A stretch of DNA of 64,000 bases from an uncultured Arenicella sp. (GTDB lineage Bacteria; Pseudomonadota; Gammaproteobacteria; Arenicellales; Arenicellaceae): contig CALAKU010000002.1 of assembly GCA_937922925.1 (NCBI GenBank), positions 62,001 through 126,000 on the forward strand, in the 5' to 3' direction. The position numbers and the translations under genes are program-made. Positions 1 to 9,775 of this stretch are shown piece after piece. A model generated the notes under the pieces. That model saw nothing but the letters and a program-made list of their open reading frames with translations. It did no database searches and was not told the origin of the DNA. Position 1 is the stretch's first letter; each line of letters opens with the position of its first letter.

Positions 1-457
1 GTATACCTAAGTCAGCTTCTTTTAAAAAGGCAATCACCTGCTGTAGATCATCGCGCTTTTTGCCAGTTACTCGCAATTGGTTACCCTGGATTGCTGTCTG
101 GACTTTCAATTTCTTTGCCTTAATTTGTTTAACAATTGATCGACCTAGGTCGGAGTCAATACCTTCTTTTAATTCTATAATCTGGCGGGCTTTGCCGCCG
201 CCAACTTCTTCGATGTCTTTATAGTGCAGACATGCTAAATCGACCGATCTTTTGGCTAATTTCTGACATAAAACATCGACCGCCTGTTTTACCTGAAAGT
301 CGTTATCAGCGAAAACAGTCAATGCACTCTGGCTCACTTCAACACGAGCATCTGTGCCTTTAAAATCAAAGCGAGTACTCAGCTCTTTGTTTGCTTGATG
401 GACGGCATTGTTTAACTCAGGATGGTCAATTTCAGAAACAATATCGAATGACGGCAT
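1..457 (-). CDS. yajQ: YajQ family nucleotide-binding protein (3' end cut by window)
   Basis: The minus strand reads an open frame from ATG at 457 to the window edge, about 152 codons, beginning MPSFDIVSEIDHPELNNAV, which is the typical YajQ N-terminus. The family is usually about 160 residues, so only the last few residues are missing. The pattern STRFDFKGTDA and the later KKLKVQTAIQGNQLRVTGKKRDDLQ are family hallmarks. YajQ proteins are small cytoplasmic two-lobed proteins that bind nucleotides; some homologues bind cyclic di-GMP and act with a transcription factor (family knowledge). Here it stands alone, divergent from the lytic transglycosylase gene. Which ligand this copy binds cannot be told. 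Confidence 0.93.
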   Translation of the reverse strand, partial: MPSFDIVSEIDHPELNNAVHQANKELSTRFDFKGTDARVEVSQSALTVFADNDFQVKQAVDVLCQKLAKRSVDLACLHYKDIEEVGGGKARQIIELKEGIDSDLGRSIVKQIKAKKLKVQTAIQGNQLRVTGKKRDDLQQVIAFLKEADLGI

Positions 458-666
458 GATAACTGGCCTTGGCTTAACCAAAGATTAACGAATATTACTA
501 AATGTAACATAGGCAAGTGAGGTTTTATCGCACGCTTTGGCGTAAAATCTCGTTAACTAATGCGGCAGTCTGTGTGCTTATCGGCTACAACTAGGCCCGT
601 TTGACTATATAAGAGATTTAAATGTATCGCGTTTTCACCCAAACATTTACCCGCATAGGTTTTTGA

Positions 667-1287
667 ATGCGCTATTTCTGGCGACAACTTAGCGTATTGC
701 TCATTACGTGCTTTGTTATTGGCTTCGTAGCCCAGAGCTATGCGCGCGTGTACGTGTATGAAACACCTAGCGGCGGTAGCTTGATCACTGACACAAAGAT
801 TCGTAAAAAGGGTTATCGCCTCAAACGTAGTTACAACACGAAACCATATCGATCAGGCGCAACAAGCGCGCCCTATTTCGCAAAGACGATTCGCTCACAG
901 TACGATGCGCTGATTGTTAACACCGCACTTAAATACGATTTAGAACCCAGCTTTGTTAAAGCAGTAGTGCATGTCGAATCCTCTTTTGATAAAGATGCCG
1001 TATCCAAAGCGGGCGCAATGGGGTTAATGCAATTAATGCCGGCCACTGCAGCAATTTATCAACTGAATCAAGACCACTTTAATGCCGAAAAAAATGTCGA
1101 AGTTGGCGTGCAACACTTACGCGAGTTATCCGATAGATATGGCGGCAATAAGCGACTTTCATTGGCGGCATATAATGCAGGAGAAGGCGCAGTAGCTCGC
1201 TATCAAGGCGTGCCGCCTTTCGACGAAACACGCGATTACATCAAGAAAGTAATGCGGCTTTATAACCTCTATAAAAAGGAAATATAA
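667..1287 (+). CDS. Small lytic transglycosylase (SLT domain)
   Basis: 206 residues. Residues 6-26 form a signal peptide ending near SYA-RVY, so the protein is exported. Residues 27-70 are a short basic region resembling the DUF4124-like N-terminus often found in front of SLT domains. The SLT domain spans about 78-205: the catalytic glutamate is E104 in VHVESSFD, followed by GAMGLMQLMPATA (116-128) and AAYNAGEGAV (167-176). Such enzymes cleave the MurNAc-GlcNAc bond of peptidoglycan to give 1,6-anhydro ends. An in-frame TGA (664-666) directly abuts the ATG, so the start cannot lie further upstream; no good Shine-Dalgarno is visible. Confidence 0.9.
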   Translation: MRYFWRQLSVLLITCFVIGFVAQSYARVYVYETPSGGSLITDTKIRKKGYRLKRSYNTKPYRSGATSAPYFAKTIRSQYDALIVNTALKYDLEPSFVKAVVHVESSFDKDAVSKAGAMGLMQLMPATAAIYQLNQDHFNAEKNVEVGVQHLRELSDRYGGNKRLSLAAYNAGEGAVARYQGVPPFDETRDYIKKVMRLYNLYKKEI

Positions 1288-1294
1288 GGCTAAA

Positions 1295-1343
1295 CTAAGA
1301 ATTGCGTAGTGGGTTGCGCAGTTGACTAAGAGTTGCGCAGTTT
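1295..1343. repeat. Imperfect short tandem repeat behind the transglycosylase gene
   Basis: The unit containing CTAAGA-TTGCG(C/T)AG recurs: CTAAGAATTGCGTAG, GGTTGCGCAGTTGA, CTAAGAGTTGCGCAGTTTG. It lies in the gap between two convergent genes. It does not form a clear hairpin. It is one of several unrelated small repeats found between genes in this window. Confidence 0.6.
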
Positions 1344-1373
1344 GCCAGTGGTTAACAAGGTCTAACTATAGGA

Positions 1374-2132
1374 CTACAAACCTTGCCCTTCGGACTCAAG
1401 TCTTGCGCCATTGAGTATTTGTTTCATAGCAAAAACGGCTTCGTACATACCGGTCATCGAGGCACGCGCAATAATGGCATGGCCAATATTCAAACAAACG
1501 ATTTCAGGTATGGCAGCGATAGCACTCGTATTTTGATAGTGCAAGCCGTGACCGGCATTGACTTGCATGCCTAGCTTGTTGGCTAAGGTGGCAGCGTCTT
1601 TTAGCCTTTTTAGCTCTTGTTCTTGCAGCTCATCTTGCGCCTGTGCGTAGTTGCCCGTGTGTAATTCAACTATGTCTGCACCAATTTTTTTACTCGCTTG
1701 AATTTGCTCAGCATCGGGATCGATAAATAAAGAAACCAATGCGCCTGATTGTCTAATAGTGCTTACAGCGTCAGCCAGCGCGGATACTTGTGACACCACA
1801 TCCAGGCCTCCTTCGGTGGTGAGCTCTTCGCGTTTTTCAGGCACCAAACAACACTCGTGCGGGCGAACTTTAAGTGCAATCTCTATCATTTCATCGCTTG
1901 CGGCCATTTCAAAATTCAATGGCAGAGCAATCTCATTCTTTATGTTGAAAACATCATAGTCTTGAATGTGTCGCCGATCCTCGCGCAGGTGCACCGTTAC
2001 CCCATCGGCCCCGGCTGTGCGCGCTATATCAGCCGCTTGCAGTGGGTCTGGGTAAGTGGTGCCACGCGCTTGTCGAAGTGTGGCGATATGATCAACGTTT
2101 ACGCCTAAGTGAACGCATTGGTGTTCAGACAT
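1374..2132 (-). CDS. pdxJ: Pyridoxine 5'-phosphate synthase
   Basis: 252 residues, usual length about 240-250. PdxJ condenses 1-deoxy-xylulose 5-phosphate with 3-amino-2-oxopropyl phosphate to pyridoxine 5'-phosphate, the last ring-forming step of DXP-dependent vitamin B6 synthesis, in the cytoplasm. Visible motifs are LGVNVDHIATLRQARG near residues 9-24, TVHLREDRRHIQDYD at 46-60, and GHGLHYQN near the C-terminus, all characteristic of this TIM-barrel family. The ATG at 2132 lies inside the end of recO (8-bp overlap), so the two are translationally coupled as in many gammaproteobacteria. It is the last gene of the lepA-to-pdxJ operon. Confidence 0.97.
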   Translation of the reverse strand: MSEHQCVHLGVNVDHIATLRQARGTTYPDPLQAADIARTAGADGVTVHLREDRRHIQDYDVFNIKNEIALPLNFEMAASDEMIEIALKVRPHECCLVPEKREELTTEGGLDVVSQVSALADAVSTIRQSGALVSLFIDPDAEQIQASKKIGADIVELHTGNYAQAQDELQEQELKRLKDAATLANKLGMQVNAGHGLHYQNTSAIAAIPEIVCLNIGHAIIARASMTGMYEAVFAMKQILNGARLESEGQGL

Positions 2133-2868
2133 TTCTGGCTAATGACCGTGGATAAAAAAGTGAGCGGCTGACAATACTGCTATGGTTTAAATTTTGTTGC
2201 AAGATTAAGCGCATGAGATCTCGTGCTTGAGCGCGTTCAACCGCACTCAGATTAGCGGGGGGCTGTTCACTCAGTGATAAAACGATACGGCCAGTGACCG
2301 TTTTCTCTGAGTGATAAGACTGAGCCACAAAACCCTGCCCCGCGATAAATAAATAGGCGTTCTCTTTGCCGATGGCAGTTGCACCATCCGCTTCGGTTAC
2401 AAAGTCCACCGCGTAGCCCGACTCTCGCATTAAACACTGTTCGAACTCTCTAAGAATCAACGAATGTTGCTGACTATTTAATGGTTTCGATAAGGCCTTG
2501 ATCGTTGTGTCATAGACATCGAACAACTTGGCATGGGGGTCGTGGCGGTGAAGGAACTTTACTAACAGCTCATTGCAATAAAAGCCGCAAATCAAGGCAT
2601 CACCCTGCAGTTCTTGATCGATAATCGAATAGTCAGCTTGGTTAATCTCGGCCTGAGTTAAGGTAGGCACCTCGCCTTTGCCAGTCCAGCCCAGCAATAA
2701 AGGTTTGAAGGGCATCAAAACCCCTCGCAATGGCGACTTTAGGCGACGCGCTCCTTTGGCCATCAAAGACAATCGGCCGTGCTGCTTTGAAAAAATTTCA
2801 GTGATCCAAGAGCTCTCGCTGTAGGCACGGTTGACCAATACGTAAGCCGTTTGTTGATGTACTCGCAT
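2125..2868 (-). CDS. recO: DNA repair protein RecO
   Basis: 247 residues. RecO helps load RecA on SSB-coated single-stranded DNA in the RecFOR recombination pathway and anneals complementary strands. The N-terminal OB-fold is recognisable (QTAYVLVNRAYSESSWITEIFSKQHGR, then MAKGARR at 36-42). A helical C-terminal region follows. The zinc cysteines found in some RecO proteins are absent, as in enterobacterial forms. It lies between era and pdxJ, its standard location in gammaproteobacteria, and overlaps pdxJ by 8 bp. Confidence 0.93.
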   Translation of the reverse strand: MRVHQQTAYVLVNRAYSESSWITEIFSKQHGRLSLMAKGARRLKSPLRGVLMPFKPLLLGWTGKGEVPTLTQAEINQADYSIIDQELQGDALICGFYCNELLVKFLHRHDPHAKLFDVYDTTIKALSKPLNSQQHSLILREFEQCLMRESGYAVDFVTEADGATAIGKENAYLFIAGQGFVAQSYHSEKTVTGRIVLSLSEQPPANLSAVERAQARDLMRLILQQNLNHSSIVSRSLFYPRSLARNV

Positions 2869-2905
2869 AGCGGTCGCCCACTTCAGGCCAGGCTAAACGC
2901 CACGG

Positions 2906-3832
2906 CTAAGAGTCAATGCTTTCATCGTAACCCAAACTATAGAGATCACGAGCATTGTCCGACCACCCAGTTCTCACTTTGACAAACAGCTCAAGAAATA
3001 CTTTTTTCTCTAATAATTGCTCGCAATTTTTACGAGCCGCGGTACCAATCGCCTTTAAGGATTCGCCCGACTTGCCTATCACCATCGATTTATGCGAGTT
3101 TTTTTCCACCCAAATATCAGCGCTGATCTGTACCGGCGTTGATTGCATATCAAAATTAGTCACTTCCACCGCGGTCGCATAAGGCAGTTCATCGCCTAAG
3201 CGGCGAAATAATTGTTCTCGAACTAATTCAGACACCAAAAATCGAAAACTGCGGTCGGTAATTTGATCTTCATCGAAGCCGGCAGGTTCACTAGGTAAAT
3301 AGCGAGTTAACACATCAAGCAGATGCTCCACATTGTCTTGCTTACCTCGCCCTAAGGCGCTAGTTGGTACGATGTCGCTAAACTCAAACAGCTGGCTGGA
3401 TTGTTCTATCAAAGGTAATAACGCGTTAACCGATTTCAATTGATCAAGCTTATTGATGACAAGCAACACCGGCGCACCGGTATTACGCAGAGATTCAAGC
3501 ACCAGCTTATCGTCGTCGGTCCAACCCTTGGCCGTAATCATGAAACACACCACGTCAACACCTTCGATACTGCTGATGGCCGTTTTATTGATAACGCGAT
3601 TAATCGTCTTACGATTAGATTTACGCTTTACCGAATGAATTCCGGGAGTATCAACAAAGACGATCTGTCGGGCTTTATCCGTATAAATTCCTAAGATTCG
3701 GTGACGAGTAGTCTGCGGCCTTTTCGAGGTGATACTGATCTTGTGGCCAATCAATCGATTCATCAATGTCGACTTACCCACGTTGGGCTTACCTACAATG
3801 GTCACAAAACCAAATTTAAAGTCTGAGCTCAT
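2906..3832 (-). CDS. era: GTPase Era (ribosome assembly)
   Basis: 308 residues. Era is an essential GTPase that binds the 3' end of 16S rRNA and assists 30S maturation. The G-domain motifs are G1 GKPNVGKST (14-22), G3 DTPG (61-64) and G4 NKLD (127-130). A type II KH RNA-binding domain occupies the C-terminal third, with the IGKSGESLKAIG loop. The ATG overlaps the end of rnc by 4 bp, indicating translational coupling. Confidence 0.98.
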   Translation of the reverse strand: MSSDFKFGFVTIVGKPNVGKSTLMNRLIGHKISITSKRPQTTRHRILGIYTDKARQIVFVDTPGIHSVKRKSNRKTINRVINKTAISSIEGVDVVCFMITAKGWTDDDKLVLESLRNTGAPVLLVINKLDQLKSVNALLPLIEQSSQLFEFSDIVPTSALGRGKQDNVEHLLDVLTRYLPSEPAGFDEDQITDRSFRFLVSELVREQLFRRLGDELPYATAVEVTNFDMQSTPVQISADIWVEKNSHKSMVIGKSGESLKAIGTAARKNCEQLLEKKVFLELFVKVRTGWSDNARDLYSLGYDESIDS

Positions 3833-4536
3833 ATAGCCTGCTTAAACTTTTTAGGATCTAATTCACGCAACTTGTGCAATACCTTTTCGGCCGCCGACTG
3901 TTCGGCACGACGTCGCGAGCGATCCTTAGCAGAGGCACTCAAACTAAGTTCACTCAGCTCACATAGCACAGTGAATTGTTGATCATGCTGTTCGCCTTCA
4001 ATATCGATAACGTCGTAGTTGGGTAGATCGTAACCTTGTTTTTGCATGGCTTCCTGCAGACGGCTTTTGGGGTCTTTGTGAGATGATTTTTGCCCCACGC
4101 TCAACATTTGCTCACGGAAATGCCGATGGATGAAGTCTCTAGCCTGTTCTAAACCACTGTCTAGATACAAAGCGCCGATAATGCTTTCAATGGTGTCCGA
4201 TAATATGGAATCTCGATTAAAACCGCCGCTTTTCAGCTCGCCTTCCCCTAGGATCAAATAATTGGAAAGTTCGAGCGTGCGTGCAACCTCGGCCAAGGTT
4301 TCTTTTCGCACCAGGCTAGAGCGCATACGGCTCAGGCGACCCTCTGTTAGGTCGGGAAACTCAAGGTACAACCAGTTAGCTATAACGAAACCCAAAATGC
4401 TGTCGCCAAGAAACTCTAAGCGCTCATAATTAACTGCACCGCGACTTCGATGAGTTAGCGCTAACTCAAGCAAATTACTATCTGAAAATTCGTAGCCTAG
4501 CCGACGTTGCAGGCTAGCTGCTCTGGAAGAATCCAT
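3829..4536 (-). CDS. rnc: Ribonuclease III
   Basis: 235 residues, close to the usual 226. RNase III cleaves double-stranded RNA and processes rRNA precursors and some mRNAs. The family signature is ERLEFLGDSILGF at residues 38-50 and includes the metal-binding acidic residues. A double-stranded RNA-binding domain fills about residues 155-228 (DPKSRLQEAMQKQG onward). It sits between the DUF4845 gene and era, the conserved arrangement. Confidence 0.98.
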   Translation of the reverse strand: MDSSRAASLQRRLGYEFSDSNLLELALTHRSRGAVNYERLEFLGDSILGFVIANWLYLEFPDLTEGRLSRMRSSLVRKETLAEVARTLELSNYLILGEGELKSGGFNRDSILSDTIESIIGALYLDSGLEQARDFIHRHFREQMLSVGQKSSHKDPKSRLQEAMQKQGYDLPNYDVIDIEGEQHDQQFTVLCELSELSLSASAKDRSRRRAEQSAAEKVLHKLRELDPKKFKQAI

Positions 4537-4573
4537 GAATCAAAACACCTGTTGAAAATTCAGACGTCGCCGT

Positions 4574-5065
4574 CTAATTTTTGAAGATGTTCTGTTTAGT
4601 GACGCATTGACCACCTAATTCACACTCAACCATGGGCGTGAAATCAACTTTAATGCCTAAGTTAAAAAACAGTGGAACCAGACGCTCGTAGTCGGCTTGA
4701 ACAGTAAGCGTGTTTTTATCACGTTTTATGATGATGTCGTCTTTGTAATTGAGCAATTTATGGCTGCCGTCAAGATAAAGTTGATTATCAATTTTACGGA
4801 TAATTTCTCGGCGCGACACTCGGCGTAGATCAAGTTCTTGCACACTGAGTTCCATCGCGTTCACTACATTGCCATTGGCCGAATAAATAGGTATCAATTG
4901 AAAAATGCAATAGGAGAAGAATACAACCACACCTAACACAAAGGTCAAGCTCCAAAATGTCCAGCCCTGTTGCTGACGAATATTTTGCATCGGCCTGCTT
5001 CTATTGATGCGAGGGTTTTGTGTCATTACGCTATTCTCTTTGATCGTTTGCGGTTGAGTCATCAT
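4574..5065 (-). CDS. DUF4845 inner-membrane protein
   Basis: 163 residues. It has one hydrophobic segment (about 33-54, WTFWSLTFVLGVVVFFSYCIF) after a basic N-terminus, then a small soluble domain containing a conserved-looking VDFTP near the C-terminus. Proteins of this family commonly lie between lepB and rnc in gammaproteobacteria and beta-proteobacteria, as here; their function is not known. The first ATG (5065) has GGAG eight bases upstream, which favours it over the in-frame ATG at codon 14. Genomic position supports a real, co-transcribed gene. Confidence 0.88.
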   Translation of the reverse strand: MMTQPQTIKENSVMTQNPRINRSRPMQNIRQQQGWTFWSLTFVLGVVVFFSYCIFQLIPIYSANGNVVNAMELSVQELDLRRVSRREIIRKIDNQLYLDGSHKLLNYKDDIIIKRDKNTLTVQADYERLVPLFFNLGIKVDFTPMVECELGGQCVTKQNIFKN

Positions 5066-5146
5066 CTTTGCACTCCAAACAATTACTAAACTATGGATTA
5101 TGTAGAATCAGGCCCCTAAGAATCTGAATCTTAGGCTCACTTTAAA

Positions 5147-5947
5147 CTAATTTGCCGTCAAATCCACTGTCTTAGCCGTAATACTATTCCCGATTCTCTC
5201 AAAATCGGGTCCGTTGCCAGTCTCGGTTCCAAAGCTCAGCCAGATGAAAAACGCACGGCCCACTAAGTTTTCGTCAGGAACATAACCCCAAGAACGACTG
5301 TCTTGGCTGTTGTCTCGATTATCTCCCATTACAAAATAGTGATTTTCTGGCACCACCCAGCGTCGCCAGCCTCGGCCTTGGCGACGGCTATCATGCAAGA
5401 TCGAAAACTGCGCAGCTTGCTTGCCAGTTTGATTGGGCAGAGTTTGAAGATAACGCGGCTGAGCTAAGGTTGTGCCTTCTTGTATGTAATTGGCTTCTTG
5501 ATCCATAGAAACTTCGGCACCATTGACAAACAATTGCTTATTTCGGTATTCAATTTCGTCACCGGGCAAGCCAATTAGACGCTTGATGTAGTTTTGGCTT
5601 GGATCGGGCGGAAAGCGAAACACCACGATATCGCCTCGCTCAGGCTGGTTAATTTCAACGACCTTTTTATTGATGATTGGCAGTCTCAAACCATAGGTGT
5701 ATTTATTCACTAAAATAAAATCTTTAAGTTCCAAGGTCGGCAACATTGAACCGGACGGAATTCGAAAAGGTTCGGCTACAAAAGCTCTGAGCAAAAACAC
5801 CAATACCAAGACGGGCAAGATCGACTTTGATATGTCCAGAGCCCACGGCATAGCATCATCAGTATTAAACGCTGGCTTAGCAAGCCGGTAATACAAAACC
5901 ACCAACGCACACAAGCAAATCAAGCCAAATAAAATCATCATAAACAT
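5147..5947 (-). CDS. lepB: Signal peptidase I
   Basis: Type I signal peptidase of 266 residues, which removes signal peptides from exported proteins at the outer face of the inner membrane. Two membrane segments (about 2-20 and 40-57) are followed by the catalytic serine S67 in RIPSGSMLP and the general-base lysine K122 in YIKRLIGLPGD; the C-terminal GDNRDNSQDSR box is also present. The frame is open further upstream to 6010, but ATG 5947 is chosen because AAGGGGA sits 7 bases before it and the usual N-terminal hydrophobic helix starts there. It begins 2 bases after the lepA stop, so it is co-translated with lepA. Confidence 0.96.
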   Translation of the reverse strand: MFMMILFGLICLCALVVLYYRLAKPAFNTDDAMPWALDISKSILPVLVLVFLLRAFVAEPFRIPSGSMLPTLELKDFILVNKYTYGLRLPIINKKVVEINQPERGDIVVFRFPPDPSQNYIKRLIGLPGDEIEYRNKQLFVNGAEVSMDQEANYIQEGTTLAQPRYLQTLPNQTGKQAAQFSILHDSRRQGRGWRRWVVPENHYFVMGDNRDNSQDSRSWGYVPDENLVGRAFFIWLSFGTETGNGPDFERIGNSITAKTVDLTAN

Positions 5948-5948
5948 A

Positions 5949-7754
5949 TTAATCCCCTTGAGTCTTAAGTACAGCAAGAAAGGCTTCCTGCGGGATTTCA
6001 ACCGAGCCAATTTGCTTCATTCTCTTTTTTCCTTCTTTTTGTTTTTCAAGCAATTTACGTTTACGCGAGATATCTCCGCCATAACACTTTGCGGTTACAT
6101 TCTTACGCAAGGCTTTGACAGTTTCGCGGGCAATCACTTTAGAACCAATCGCGGCTTGAATAGCGACGTCAAACATCTGTCGTGGGATAAGCTCACGCAT
6201 CCGTTTAACCAATTCACGACCACGATAAATAGATTGTTCACGGTGCACTAAAATCGCCAGAGGATCAACCGGATCGCCATTTATAAGTACGTCAACCTTA
6301 ACCATATCGCTGACCCGTTTTTCTTTAACATCATAGTCTAACGACGCATACCCCCGGCTTACCGATTTGAGCCGATCAAAAAAGTCCATGACCACCTCGT
6401 TCAACGGTAACTCAAAATGCAACATCACTTGACGACCCAAGTATTGGATGTTTTTTTGTATGCCCCGCTTTTCGATACACAAAGTCATCACCGCCCCAAT
6501 GAACTCCTCGGGCATGAGCATATTAGCGTCGATAATCGGCTCTCTTATCTCTTCTATTTTAGATAGATCGGGTAACGCCGACGGATTATCAACATCGATA
6601 ACCTCGCCTGATTTCAAGAGTACCTCATAGACAACCGTCGGCGCGGTGGTGATTAAGTCCATGTCGTATTCTCGTTCTAAGCGCTCTTGGATGATCTCCA
6701 TATGCAGCATGCCTAAGAAACCACAGCGAAACCCTAAGCCCAAGGCATCGGACACTTCGGGCTCGTATACCAGCGATGCGTCGTTGAGACTTAACTTACC
6801 GAGCGCATCTCGAAACGAATCGTAGTCGGCTGAGTTTATTGGGTAAAGCCCAGCGAAGACACGAGGCTGTACCTCCTGAAAACCGTCTAATGCTTGTTCG
6901 ACGCCGTGTTTTGCCAAGGTAATCGTGTCGCCAACTTTCGCCCCCGTAATATCCTTAACACCTGAGATTAGATAGCCCACCTCACCCACAAGCAACTCAG
7001 TTTTGGGTAAACGTTTGGGCGTAAAAACACCAAGATCTTCTACGTTATATTCCATGCCTGACGACATCATCTTGATACGGTCGCGCTTTCTAATCGCGCC
7101 TTGCACGATCCGAATAAGAGAAACGGTGCCGAGATAATTGTCAAACCATGAATCCATAATCAAAGCTTGCAGCGGCGCGTCAAGATCACCCTCCGGAGCG
7201 GGCAACTCTCTGACGATTTGCTCGAGCAAATCGTCAATACCTATGCCGCTTTTAGCACTCACGTGTAAAGACCCTGAGCAATCAATGCCGATAACGTCTT
7301 CAATTTCTTCCGCGACTCGGTCGACATCTGCCGCGGGCAAATCAATTTTGTTCAAAACCGGTATGACTTCAAGGCCCAAGTCCACTGCGGTATAACAATT
7401 AGCGACCGTTTGAGCTTCTACGCCTTGTGACGCGTCAACAACCAACAACGCTCCTTCGCAAGCCGTTAAGGATCGGGAAACCTCGTAGGAAAAATCGACG
7501 TGGCCCGGTGTATCAATCATATTAAGCTGATAGGTCTCGCCATCTCGGGCTTGATAGTTTAAGGCGACGCTTTGAGCCTTAATGGTAATACCTCGTTCAC
7601 GTTCAATATCCATTGAATCGAGTACTTGATTTTCCATTTCGCGCGCGCTCAAACCGTCACAGGTTTGTATGAAGCGATCGGCCAGCGTCGACTTGCCGTG
7701 ATCAATATGAGCGATGATCGAAAAGTTACGAATTTTAGAAAGTTGATGTTCCAT
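5949..7754 (-). CDS. lepA: Translation elongation factor 4
   Basis: 601 residues, the usual length (about 599). EF4 is a ribosome-associated GTPase that affects elongation and initiation under stress. G1 is AHIDHGKST near residues 15-23, G3 is DTPGH near 81-85, and NKID is G4; the LepA-specific C-terminal domain ends [21 protein letters not shown]. First gene of the operon with lepB. The ATG is preceded by a region of about 180 bp shared with the divergent nadB gene, where promoters for both should lie. Confidence 0.98.
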   Translation of the reverse strand: MEHQLSKIRNFSIIAHIDHGKSTLADRFIQTCDGLSAREMENQVLDSMDIERERGITIKAQSVALNYQARDGETYQLNMIDTPGHVDFSYEVSRSLTACEGALLVVDASQGVEAQTVANCYTAVDLGLEVIPVLNKIDLPAADVDRVAEEIEDVIGIDCSGSLHVSAKSGIGIDDLLEQIVRELPAPEGDLDAPLQALIMDSWFDNYLGTVSLIRIVQGAIRKRDRIKMMSSGMEYNVEDLGVFTPKRLPKTELLVGEVGYLISGVKDITGAKVGDTITLAKHGVEQALDGFQEVQPRVFAGLYPINSADYDSFRDALGKLSLNDASLVYEPEVSDALGLGFRCGFLGMLHMEIIQERLEREYDMDLITTAPTVVYEVLLKSGEVIDVDNPSALPDLSKIEEIREPIIDANMLMPEEFIGAVMTLCIEKRGIQKNIQYLGRQVMLHFELPLNEVVMDFFDRLKSVSRGYASLDYDVKEKRVSDMVKVDVLINGDPVDPLAILVHREQSIYRGRELVKRMRELIPRQMFDVAIQAAIGSKVIARETVKALRKNVTAKCYGGDISRKRKLLEKQKEGKKRMKQIGSVEIPQEAFLAVLKTQGD

Positions 7755-7908
7755 CAGAGGTTTGCAACCAGGCCAGCATTTGCTGCGATGATATTAACAG
7801 GTTGCGAATCAACCTAAAGTGCGATTTTAGCAAACCCCATGCTTTAAAATAAGCTTTATCGTAACGACATGATGCTTCTCTTACCGAGCCGACAGCAGTG
7901 TGATCGGC

Positions 7909-7914
7909 TATACT
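7909..7914 (+). promoter_or_regulatory. Candidate -10 box for nadB
   Basis: TATACT lies 25-30 bases before the preferred nadB start. No convincing -35 hexamer is found at 16-18 bp upstream, so this is weak. If correct, transcription would start near 7921, which rules out the upstream in-frame start at 7900. Confidence 0.25.
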
Positions 7915-7938
7915 CTGGCAACAAAAAACAATTATTGC

Positions 7939-9594
7939 ATGGCTATGAGCACGCATATCTCTGACGTATTAATTATTGGTGGCGGTGCTGCGGGCCTTAG
8001 TTTGGCATTGCGCTTGGCGGAAGCAGATTTAAAGATCACGCTTTTATCAAAGTGCGAACTCACTGAAGGCTCCAGTCTCTACGCGCAAGGCGGGATTGCA
8101 GCCGTACTCGACGGCGATGATAACTTCGAGGCTCATGTTAAAGACACTCACGTTGCCGGGGCCGATTTATGTAAAGACGCGGCGGTGCGCAAGGTGGTTG
8201 AAGGGGCACCCAAAGCAATCAACTGGCTGATTGAAAAAGGAGTCAAGTTCACGCTGGTTGATGGAGCCGAATACGACGGCGAAGACAGTGCCTACCATTT
8301 AACCAAAGAAGGTGGGCATTCACACCGGCGCGTGATTCATGCCAAAGACGCCACTGGCCGAGAAGTGGAAACCACACTCGAAGAACACGTTCGCCAGCTA
8401 GACAATGTGGAAATACTTGAAAACCACATTGCCATCGATTTGATCACCTCTCGTCGATTAGACAATCATCAAGGCTTCAGATGCTTTGGTGCCTACGCCT
8501 TAGATATCAACAACAATCAAGTAAACACCTATGGCGCCCGGGCCGTGGTGTTGTCGACAGGCGGCGCCTCCAAAGCCTATTTGTACACCACCAATCCAGA
8601 CACCTCGACGGGCGATGGCATCGCCATGGCATGGCGCTCGGGCTGCCGTATCGCGAATATGGAATTCGTGCAGTTCCACCCAACCTGTTTGTATCACCCA
8701 TATGCCAAGGGTTCTCTTATTTCTGAGGCGGTTCGTGGCGAAGGTGGTTTACTGAAGCTGCCCAATGGCGAGCGTTTTATGGATGGTCATCACGAGCAGG
8801 CTGAATTAGCGCCGCGCGATATTGTTGCGCGAGCGATTGACTACGAAATGAAAAAAGGCGGTTTTGATTCGGTTTATCTGGACATAAGCCACAAAGATCC
8901 TGAGTTTGTTTTAGATCATTTCCCCAATATTGCCGCCAGTTGCAAGGAGTATGGCTATGACATGACTCAACAGCCGATCCCAGTGGTTCCGGCTGCCCAT
9001 TATACTTGCGGCGGTATTTTAACCGATCTACGCGGGCGCACCGACCTTAAACGACTTTATGCCGTCGGCGAAAGCAGTTGCACGGGCTTGCATGGGGCCA
9101 ACCGTTTAGCGAGCAACTCTTTGCTTGAATGCTTAGTGATCGCCGAGTCAGCCGCAGACGACATCGCGGCCCGATTAGCCAAAAAACAAGACAGCCTGCC
9201 TGAGCTGCCTCAATGGGATGAAAGCCGCGTTAGCGACCCGGATGAGCGCATTGTCGTGTCACATAACTGGGACGAAATTCGTCGTTTCATGTGGGACTAT
9301 GTGGGCATTGTTCGCACCAATAAACGACTTCAACGGGCGCGTAACCGTATTGCCCTATTACAAGAAGAGATCGTTGAATACTACGGCAATTTTAGGGTTA
9401 ACAATGATCTTATAGAACTGCGGAATTTGGCGACGATTGCCGAACTTACGATTGAATGCGCGCTAACCCGTAAAGAAAGCCGAGGCTTACACTTTACGCG
9501 AGACTACCCTGAAAAACGCGACTACGCGGTTGATACGATTTTAACGCCCAACAACTTTGTCGGGCATGCACCGATACCAGAATGGCATTCCTAG
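7939..9594 (+). CDS. nadB: L-aspartate oxidase
   Basis: About 551 residues. NadB oxidises L-aspartate to iminoaspartate, using FAD, as the first step of de novo NAD synthesis. The N-terminal dinucleotide-binding motif is VLIIGGGAAGLSLALRLAE; SLYAQGGIAAVL and GANRLASNSLLECLV are typical of the succinate dehydrogenase/fumarate reductase/aspartate oxidase flavoprotein family. Moderate length and lack of an SdhA-type covalent-FAD histidine motif favour NadB over SdhA. The start is ATG 7939 (or 7945); a longer frame from 7900 exists but would begin upstream of the family N-terminus and lies over the candidate promoter. Confidence 0.95.
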   Translation: MAMSTHISDVLIIGGGAAGLSLALRLAEADLKITLLSKCELTEGSSLYAQGGIAAVLDGDDNFEAHVKDTHVAGADLCKDAAVRKVVEGAPKAINWLIEKGVKFTLVDGAEYDGEDSAYHLTKEGGHSHRRVIHAKDATGREVETTLEEHVRQLDNVEILENHIAIDLITSRRLDNHQGFRCFGAYALDINNNQVNTYGARAVVLSTGGASKAYLYTTNPDTSTGDGIAMAWRSGCRIANMEFVQFHPTCLYHPYAKGSLISEAVRGEGGLLKLPNGERFMDGHHEQAELAPRDIVARAIDYEMKKGGFDSVYLDISHKDPEFVLDHFPNIAASCKEYGYDMTQQPIPVVPAAHYTCGGILTDLRGRTDLKRLYAVGESSCTGLHGANRLASNSLLECLVIAESAADDIAARLAKKQDSLPELPQWDESRVSDPDERIVVSHNWDEIRRFMWDYVGIVRTNKRLQRARNRIALLQEEIVEYYGNFRVNNDLIELRNLATIAELTIECALTRKESRGLHFTRDYPEKRDYAVDTILTPNNFVGHAPIPEWHS

Positions 9595-9721
9595 ATCTAA
9601 CGTCGCCACTCGAGACGAATACTTTGGTTTGTCTTAACCGTCATCAGCCAAGAACAAAACTTAGCTAAGATCTGGCATTTAAAACACCCACTGATCAAGC
9701 TCTTTGTTTTAGCTATACGCC

Positions 9722-9765
9722 AACCTTAACTGCTTGAACTTAACTGCTTATAAACCAACTGCTTA
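9722..9765. repeat. Imperfect short tandem repeat before the LysR gene
   Basis: Three copies of a unit containing (T)AACTGCTT(A/G): CCTTAACTGCTTGAA, CTTAACTGCTTATAA, ACCAACTGCTTAGG. The last copy runs into the Shine-Dalgarno of the next gene, so the array lies in its 5' untranslated region. Confidence 0.6.
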
Positions 9766-9775
9766 GGAGCTACTT

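Noticed and set aside
7735-7956. Minus-strand frame of 73 codons overlapping the lepA start and the nadB start
   Set aside because: It overlaps both lepA and nadB ends and the shared promoter region, and has no recognisable content.
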